The notes beneath the pieces are model-generated. The model was not told the origin of the DNA. It did not search any database and worked only from the letters and a program-made list of their open reading frames with translations. Made by a program: the position numbers and the translations under genes. This document shows, one piece after another, positions 55,473-64,000 of a DNA stretch of 64,000 nucleotides; positions within the stretch are counted from its first letter, which is position 1, and the number at the start of each line of letters is the position of its first letter. The stretch comes from Carposina sasakii (taxonomy: Eukaryota; Arthropoda; Insecta; Lepidoptera; Carposinidae), in NCBI GenBank assembly GCA_014607495.2, contig CP053161.1, forward strand, positions 7,201,115-7,265,114, in the 5' to 3' direction.

Positions 55473-58400
55473 GCGATTAATCATCGCACAGGAAAGAAAG
55501 TATGGAAAAGCTGGAGCATATCAAAATACGAAGCTCAAGACCGTTCCCCATCTAGGAACATGGTAGGGAACTATGGTAGGACTTTATATCGAGGTAAGGC
55601 CCACTTGCTAAATACACTAGTTCAATCACGCACTTCCCGAATTGCCGACTTGTGTCCGATATAAGTATCAAAAAAGTATACCTATAGATAGGTTCTACAA
55701 CGAAACGTTTGCTTTAAATAAGAAGCTTAAATTTCGCGAATCGGTGGGAGTGTTACTACAAAGAACGATAATGCGAAACGATCTTACATCGTCTAAGCAT
55801 TTGTTTTTAAAATATATGAATGAAGCAACTGCAGATTTTAGTATCTTTCGAGGCTGAAGCTGATACCGTAAGTAATAAATGTTTTATCTTCCTTTCACAT
55901 GTAGCAAAGCCTGCGGCATTTACAAAAACTATGCAATTTACTCTAGGACTTAGTTGATTTATCGCAAAAAATTTAGTATATTTTATCCTGGTATCTATAT
56001 AAAGTATTCAGCACTTTATTAATTAAGTTGTTAATAGAAAATAGCTTAGGTATTAATGTGTTGAAGTTGATTACTTTTTTACATCCATAAGTAGGAACTT
56101 TTAGTTAGTTATTTAATGCTGAATCTCCTTCCAAGCATGTCGTAAGATTTCACTAAGCGACTCAGGTGTGTTCCGTCAGGCGATGAACTAGAATCTTGTC
56201 ACTGACCCAGCCATGCTTAACGTGGCGTGGATCTCCTTCGTGATCTACTATGGCTACTCCATTTTAGGAACACATTAAAAAAAGTCGACGTTATAAAACG
56301 CAACCCGTCCATCAATTGCGTTAATATGTCGGGTAAAAAGAGACTTAACTTGTCCCTCTACAAACCCAAACGTATTCAAGCGCATTAAACTAGCGATTGC
56401 GCGCGCGCCGGTCCATCAGGTCTAGGCTAGCTCGCTTGACACTTAACGCATCATGTATTTTCCATTCACAATGCCTATCATGAAGTCCAGGGTTATTGCC
56501 AGTTAAGCTGTCGGACGAGGCGGGTCAACCCACAAATTGCACCCATAAAGCGATACTTAGAGCCGAGATAACCTCTTATTTAAAATTTCACGATTCGCAC
56601 AGGAAATGCAGTCGTTTACCAGACTAATGTTACGAATTAATAGGCAATAGATAAATTCGAATTATTTCTACGTTTACTTTGAATGTTTTCTTATTTATGT
56701 TACGATAGTTTTAAATTGTCGGCTACTTTGTCCGAGTACTGCGGTGAGCTAAGGAAACATTATTTAAATTTCCGAAATAAAGTAACATAATATTTTTTTT
56801 AAATCACGAGACATGATATTTTTTTTAGATTTTTAAAAAACCAAATACCTAAATAACCTGTAGTGTGTACATATGATTAGTAAAATCCATAACACCAACT
56901 AATTCCTAAAGCAGTCACTGCGTGGTACAAACGAAAGTTTCCCATAACACGTAACTTCGCTAAAGTTATAACTTGACAGCTGGAGGTACTCTCCACTTAT
57001 CTAATGAGGCGAACAGCAGACAGGAAGTGAGAGGCATAGTCAGTACCAAACAATACAAGCCTACTGGCATAACTGGTAGATGGGCAAATTGGATACAACG
57101 CAGTTAAGATGCAACTGCAGTTACTAATTGAAAGTGTTGAATTTGGCGTCGCCTTAAGAATTAGACTCATGTGATAGGATAGGCATGTGATAGGATAGGC
57201 AGAGATGACATTTACAATGATTATTGACTAGAGGTTTGAGGTAAAAATTTTACCTACCTAAATTACTAATTTTACCTTATTTTACATTTCTTCTTCTTCT
57301 TCTTCAGCCCATTGCAGTCCACTGCTGGTTATTTTACATTTAATATAAGTCATTTTGTATTCATTCACCCTAATCATGCATTGTAGCCGGCAACGGCGAT
57401 TCTACTTTTAGCATTTACATATGGATAATTTGTGGCTCGCGAGTCCCAGCATTGTCCTAAGAGTATGTAGCATGGTGCACAAGGATACGTTTCCAAAAAT
57501 TACCATAATCAATCACCATGCAGATATCCAAAATCATCAATATACATATAGCCCTATTGGCAATCAAATGTACGTTGAGGCGCGTGCTCGAAGCGGAGGC
57601 GTACGATTGAATGGATGCGCGTGATTCACCGGGCCCATTCACAAACGACGAGCTTAAAAGTCTTCATTCACCTAGAATTAATAGCCTCGAAGTCCGAATG
57701 AAAACGACCGTGATGCACTTACTTAACGCTGCTGGCAAATTAATGTTTTTATCGCACAAGTATTACATTACGATGCAACTTTAAGACTTCGGCTGTACCC
57801 ACTTATTAAAATTTAATTCGAAGTAAACCTTGGATGGGAACATGAGGACTAGCTTGTTGACAGGTTACTTTAGATCTGACTATATTGCCAACATATCAAT
57901 TTTGAATGTAATTTCTTTTTAAAATATCGTAACGTATTAACTGTACGCCGCCGGTCAGCTGTGTACCGTACAGTTTACTCGAAGGCAAAAGCTTATGAGA
58001 TTTCATCCCATAGATTCGTTGATAGCATTTAACTGGACGAGTAATTGTTTGGTGAACGGGCTATTAATTTTAAATAATGACTGTAAAGTACACATTTAAG
58101 TTGACTAACTAAAATTATGGTTACGAATCTCTATATGAACATCCATTGAATATTGTACACTCGATAAATAATGCTATATTATTTATTTGTGATCTTGAAT
58201 AAGGACATTCAATAAAATTTTATTATCTTTGAATTTCTAAAAGAATCTTTACGTCTTTACGTGAATTTTATTATCGATTGGTGTTTGTGTACTCGTAGTT
58301 AAAGAAAACCTTTTTGGTACATACATCTACATTATTTAATTTTGGTTTAGAAACAGTACTTTTTGCATAGATAGGTTTAAGTTTGCATTTGCACTAAGAC

Positions 58401-59247
58401 TTAGCAACTGATGACATTAACGAAAATTACTACCTATAAGAAGAATCGGTTCCGAAGACTATCCCGAATTAGTTACATTTTGCACAGTTTTCGCCGAATG
58501 TTGCTTAACGTTCCCAAGTATAACATACTTGCCTTAAGGTAATATAACATATATTTTGCCATGGCTTTATGGTACCGATATCAGACTATTAAAATTGATA
58601 CCATATTTGTATTTGTACAATGTAAGCGATAAATGGTAATTGCAATAGATACGTAATCTGACAGCCACCGATATATTTACAACTGTGTATTTGCATGTAA
58701 AAACAATCATACACAGCACAAATGGTAAATATTTTGCTGTAGCCGCCCTAACAAGGGCCGTCATATATAAACTAAGATAAGCTATAGGTAAACAACAAAT
58801 AGGACAACTAAGTTCATATTTTACAGTTTAAAATAAACTAGAGATCTTAATCATGACCGGCCGCCGTGGAGTTGAGTGAAAATTCTTCTAAATGTAAACA
58901 AGATCTGATTAGATTGTACGATAACCGTATTTATTGGCACCTGTTGTAAAAACGATGCAATCTTAATACTTCATACATAATAATAAGCAACCAGTAGCAA
59001 TGTTCCTGAAAAGATAAGATTACTTCATTATTGGTCTAGGTTAATACGAGTATATAGCAGAGTTGCTACTCCAGAAGACATTAGAATATAAATTTTGCAT
59101 TATTGATATTCTATTAAGACTACCTATCTATAGTTTTATACCATCTAGCCATTTAAATGACAATAGCAAACGAGACAGTAAGTAATAATGAATATTTAGT
59201 GGAGTGCATTTCATCAAACAGTTCCTTTGAAATTATGACGCTAGTAT
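55473..59247. other. No credible gene; scattered GC-richer islands
   Basis: Islands at about 56385-56540 (GCGATTGCGCGCGCGCCGGT) and 57560-57660 lack coding frames. A LINE-tail end (CAGCCCATTGCAGTCCACTG) lies at 57305-57324 next to a short CTT run. Otherwise nothing. Confidence 0.4.
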
Positions 59248-59700
59248 GTGCATGACTACATTATCTGTGTCACTCACTGCATACAAAAAATGTTAGTTAC
59301 GAAAACAGACATAGGAGTTTTTATAAAACGGACTCTAGTTGTTATTGATAAATATTTAAAAGTATTGGATGGTGAACAACATGGTAATATAAAAACAAGT
59401 TATTGTATAGTTGTTAGAGTCGTTCCCTGCATTCGATCTTTTGATGGCCAAGTTCATAATCTGCATTTGATCACGATGACTTTCAAGGCTATCCACACAA
59501 TAAAGCCGATACAGAATAGCAATAAACGTGTCCTAGTCTATTTATTTTATATCATTCGTAATACATCGCAACTGCAAATTGGTTTAACTTATTATCGCAC
59601 ATCTTCTAGAATCATGAAAGTGAGCAGCTCCATAAAGAAGACAGTCCAGAGAGATGGTTATCGCCTAACTAGCTGTCTTGGGTTTGCAACATACCGTTAA
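59248..59700 (+). CDS. Unrecognised 150-residue ORF, doubtful
   Basis: The longest open frame in the last 15 kb. It has no signal peptide, clear membrane segment, repeat or domain I recognise. There is no Kozak-like context or splice logic that supports it, and residues are evenly mixed (Ile, Val, Thr, Lys rich), as expected of a chance frame in AT-rich DNA. Listed only because of its length. Confidence 0.15.
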   Translation: MHDYIICVTHCIQKMLVTKTDIGVFIKRTLVVIDKYLKVLDGEQHGNIKTSYCIVVRVVPCIRSFDGQVHNLHLITMTFKAIHTIKPIQNSNKRVLVYLFYIIRNTSQLQIGLTYYRTSSRIMKVSSSIKKTVQRDGYRLTSCLGFATYR

Positions 59701-62280
59701 AATATGCCACTCAATGGATTCTCCATTTCCGTTTTACGACTTTTGAACTTAGATTTCTGACTGAGAATTTTTATATAGGCCATAGAAGACCATATAAGTA
59801 AATTGAATACAAGTTTACAGCCATTTAAACATTTCCGTTTGCCTTAAAGGGATGGTTTGAAAGATGAGCATTAAAGAGGAAATTACGATTTAGTTAGATC
59901 CCTTTTGTTTATCAAGGTGCTCGACGGTGTAAGGTCTAGAAGTGTCAAGTGGGAAGGTAGTATTAGATACCGGGTGTGTCGTTCGTTTGTGACAAGTACA
60001 AAAGTGTGGCGGCAGTAGTTACTAGGATTGTTATAGAACAGGTACCGCACGCCCACCATGTTGGATTTGTGAATGGAACGAGTAACAGACGTGATCCACT
60101 GAGGCATATATGAACTTACTTGACTGGCTGCGCGTTGCTACTCACGAACTTTATTTGGAATATGAGATCTTATTTTGCAAGCAGTTATAAATAATTACAA
60201 ATTCGGATACATACTTGTTATCTTTAAATACATGATAAAAATATATACATTGGCCTTTATAGTGTAGAATCACACTAAATTGCCATGAGCTTAATTTTAT
60301 GTGTTGTATAATTATTTGCCTTTACAAGAATCAGCAATAGAGTTTCCGAGTTGGTTCCTAAGTTGCACAAAATTATAGATATTCTTGTAATTGTTAAATC
60401 CATAATCTGAATTAGACATTTTAATTTGATTAATAAATCGTGGTATAATTTTGGAACGTTCGCATTATCAGTAGTTGCTTGCAACAACTCTCGCCCACGT
60501 TCTGATCTGAGGTCACCAACTTTCATTCATAAACCCAAACCAACTCAAAGAAATTGAGTGCAAAATATTTAATTATCTTGCTCTAAATTTTAGTTAAGTA
60601 CTCTGTTGTTTTGTTTTAAATTTAAAATGTTTTTGAATATCAAACAGAGTCCCATCCTATAGGCTACTCAGTACCTACTCACTTAACTATTGTGTTAGAA
60701 TGATATTGATTATTAATGATTCTGATATTCACCGAATTTGTTGCTTTCATATATTTTTTAATATACGAAATCTTTTAAAAGGTATAAAAGTATCAACTTG
60801 TAACTATTTATTTATAGTTCTAGTACAGCTTATTAAACTTATTAAAATAAGGCGTTGGTTTTAAATAAATTATACTTTTATCCTACTTAATGATAAATTG
60901 TTTTCTGTCTTTTTGCTATAATACCATTAGCTGTTTTATTGTTTTTAATATCTTATAGAAGTAAAAAAATGTTATTACTCTATTAATAGATTTTACTACC
61001 TACTTATATGGTTTAGGATTTTTCTACATTGTATTACTGGGAACCTTATTATTATTGGTACGCGCTCAAACCATGTCATATTTCGATATTATAATAGCTA
61101 GCTAGATGATTTATAATTTATACAGAAAACGTTTTGGCTATTCGAACGAGACTCTTATAAATTGTTAAATCATCTAACCCGACAACTTTGGCCGTGGCGT
61201 CCAAAACTTCCCGTCGTTCGTTGACACGTGCCTAACCTGTTTGGGCAAGTTTTTCTCAATGGCCGCTTCCTTTGTGAGAGTAAACATATTCAAATGGTTG
61301 CGATTAATTCATGGCTAGATAGTACCTTTTTATGAATGGCTGCAACTGTGTGGGTGTTCGTGGATGCATACACACATATACATACATATTTGCATACTGG
61401 CATAGGCGTGCCACGTGCTGACTTCGTTCCAAGCACAGTTACCTATTCAATATTCGAGAAGTTAATTTTAAATGGTAATTTTATGAATTTTACACGATGT
61501 GAGTTGGAAATGTAGATCTCATCCGGTAGAACTTAATCGGCCCCGTTCCTTAATGAAATACTTGCTGTTGAAGTTGAAGCTGATATTACTATGCAAGAAT
61601 TAGCATAGCCAAAGGTTCTGAAGTTTGAAATTAGGTGTTCAATATAAACGGAGTATGGAATCCTAAAAGACAGAATAATATTGCGTAAATACGGAATAAT
61701 TTCAGGTGCCACTACATTTCACTATTGCTAGGACAGACTTTGTTTGTGATTTTTTTTTACATAAGACAATAAAAAAATAAAAAGCAGAAGTTTTCAAGTT
61801 GCTATTTTCCTGCTCGTATCTGAACAATGTTAAGCTCGACCCTATGCTCGACCACAACGAAACTTTCTTCGACTAGAATAACATTTAAGTTTTCCTAACA
61901 ATAGAGGCTTAATAGTAAATATTTATTAGGCTCCGTATATTGTGGGATCGCGTGCCCGAGATGAGTGTTCATTCCGTCATTTCCGGCCATCTGTCCTTTG
62001 TCTAGCCTATGTTGAAACCAAGAAGAATCGCTGCTAATTTATAATCGTCACTTTGTACTGACTCATGTTTAGATCATGTCTTTGATGTATTGTTTTTCTT
62101 TGCTGATCAACTCATTTTCTGGTTTACCAAGTCAAATTTCATCTGTGCGTTTCGAGATATAAGCCCCTGGCATATTTCCTAGTTTAATTACTAAGCTAAC
62201 CTAAAACTGTAGTTTGTTTGATATTACAATTTTGTACTATCAACGCTCATGTATGTAGTAAGTATGTAGTAACATATATC
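59701..62280. other. No gene seen
   Basis: GC-richer patches at about 61180-61300 and 61950-62010, non-coding. Confidence 0.4.
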
Positions 62281-62470
62281 GGCCCCCTTATTACCTAACT
62301 AGCAAAAGCAAAGCGATAGCGAAAATTGTACAAAAATCGCTGATTGCTTGTCAAATTCGTATTACGTGAAGTGAATTTCAAAGGAACTTTGACGTTTCAA
62401 AGCGAATATTGTACAATTTTCGCTATCGCTTTGCTTCGGCTTTGCTATTGCTTTTACGTAATCAGGGGGC
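62281..62470. repeat. MITE family B copy, best preserved
   Basis: Starts GGCCCCCTTATTACCTAACT and ends TTACGTAATCAGGGGGC. The arms AGCGATAGCGAAAATTGTAC and inverse fold over almost the whole length. It matches 5666-5850 and 5352-5520. Confidence 0.85.
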
Positions 62471-63470
62471 AGGATGATAGTTTGACTCTCCTTTCGTAGT
62501 CACCAAGTAATATATAGATTTATCATAATAAATCTATGAAGCAATACGAGTTCTTTAGTTGAGACAAAATTATTAATACTTAGTATTCCGGGAATTGTAA
62601 AATTGACAGATCCCTTCATACATCATCCATCATAATTTTCCATTCAAATCTACAGGCAAATAAAATGCTTGCATAATTTTTGCTATTTTCCTCAGATATA
62701 GATAGTATAAACTTAGATGCAAATACATCATTATAAGAGTGCAATAGCGTGCGTTGGCGGGTTGTATGATGCAATGCGTTTGCGCAATTCGCACATCATC
62801 TCGGATTATCGATATAACAGTGATAATTGCATGGCGCCTACCTTTTTTCGCAGTCTGTAGGTGGACCATGTTGCGCAAGATATTGCGGTTTTTGATGTAA
62901 TCTGTTATCTTCGGATAATGTTTTGGAAATGTATGTCAGCCAGCACCTGTTCATATTTTGGTATCTTGTTTCCAGAGTTTACCCTAAGCTTGTGAGTTTT
63001 ACTGTCTATTTCAGAGTTTGATATGTATTAACTTACAAACGCTACTTAGAAAGTTTTTTTTACTAGTTAGTATGAGGCACATAATTAGAATAAATAAATG
63101 AGTAGCTTCTTTGGCCGACAAGACAAGACAGTGTTATAATACTATTCCTTGTTAACACAGTATCTGAGGGCAGATCTATTAAGAGGCGGATTTTTGTAAC
63201 TGATGATTTAATGCTATATTTCTCAATATAATCAAAATAGATAGACTTACTTGACCATTGGAAAAATTGGCTATAAGTATGATAAAGTTTACTATGAGTA
63301 TGTGTAATGATGAAAAATACCAAAATTATAAATAAATAATCATAAGTTACAAAATATCTAATTCATAATCAAACACCATATTCCCTTCTAAGAACACTAG
63401 TTATTAGCATTTGTCAAATAAACATTGGAGTTTATTCGTGTGTTGTTTTGTTTTGATTGGCGACATCACG
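62471..63470. other. No gene seen
   Basis: Nothing supportable beyond short chance frames. Confidence 0.4.
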
Positions 63471-63531
63471 ATGGAGATGGCTAGCTTGAGACTCATTGGC
63501 CTCGATTCTTTGGCGCCGCTTCAAAAAGGTT
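63471..63531 (+). CDS. Weak candidate first coding exon
   Basis: ATCACGATGGAGATGG has good start context and opens MEMASLRLIGLDSLAPLQK. A possible splice donor (AAAG|GTTATT) is weak. The stretch is richer in GC than its neighbours. If real, the gene continues beyond the right edge of the window; if not, it is chance. Confidence 0.2.
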
Positions 63532-64000
63532 ATTCAAATTTTTATATTACGGTACCATGACAACATGGCCACTAAACCTGTTAGTTATTGTTTAGTATAA
63601 AAATTGTAGTATGTGAATTTCCTGTCAATTGATTTGGTAACAATTGTGTGCTCGGTAGAGCAAAAAATGTTTTAGTTTATATGAAAGTTTAAGAGCTTTT
63701 TGAATTTCATAATATGTATTTTTTGTTTATCAGAGTGGCATTTTTATCGCCTATCAAATGTCTAAAGATAAGATAATAATATCATGTATGTAGATATTGA
63801 GATGATAGATACGTAGTGTGACTTACTCTCGAGAGACAGTGTGTGCGGTATCCATTATAAAATCGCAAGCCAAAGCATTATAATCTATCACTATTTATAA
63901 TTTCTATCTATATTAATTAGTAATTTTTCTAAATAATATTTAAAGATTTAGAATTGTAGGAGTAATTGCAATTTTAGCTTGAATTGTATTTTCTTTATTT

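Overview
This window looks like nuclear DNA from a moth or butterfly (Lepidoptera). It is AT-rich, with many TAGGTA/TACCTA-type words, small phase-1 introns, dense MITEs and LINE tails of types common in lepidopteran genomes, and insect-type gene products. Four host protein-coding genes can be supported, and they occupy only about 4 kb of coding sequence. Most of the rest is transposable-element debris or sequence in which I see nothing.

Layout. 1-8.7 kb: no gene; nested MITEs, hairpins and LINE tails. 8.8-10.2 kb: an intact single-exon amine GPCR of the tyramine/octopamine receptor 1 (TAR1) type, minus strand. 10.3-33 kb: a transposon-rich stretch. It holds three copies of a 0.9-kb repeat family, a 1.75-kb element with long inverted repeats, hAT-type and other MITEs, a pol-less Gypsy-like LTR element and a decayed LINE. 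34.1-35.85 kb: TMEM127, four exons, plus strand. 38.4-39.3 kb: NRBF2, two exons, minus strand, convergent with TMEM127. 40.5-44.3 kb: LINE-derived ORFs and two terminal-inverted-repeat elements, one carrying a minisatellite and a perfect 35-bp palindrome. 44.7-46.06 kb: a secreted PEBP-family protein, four exons, plus strand. 46-49.5 kb: MITEs, LINE tails and a 122-bp minisatellite bracketed by a 68-bp exact direct repeat. 49.5-64 kb: repeat-poor and gene-free as far as I can see, with GC-richer islands that could be conserved non-coding DNA, one MITE at 62.3 kb and a weak candidate first exon near 63.47 kb.

The host genes do not form an obvious pathway cluster. TMEM127 and NRBF2 both belong to the endolysosome/autophagy world (mTORC1/ubiquitin trafficking and the VPS34 complex), but being neighbours is not evidence of shared function. 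I found no convincing previously undescribed system. The best leads are a possible intronic polyadenylation isoform of TMEM127 that would lose its PPxY tail, a PEBP lacking a normal pocket histidine, and several well-delimited transposon families with clear target-site duplications.
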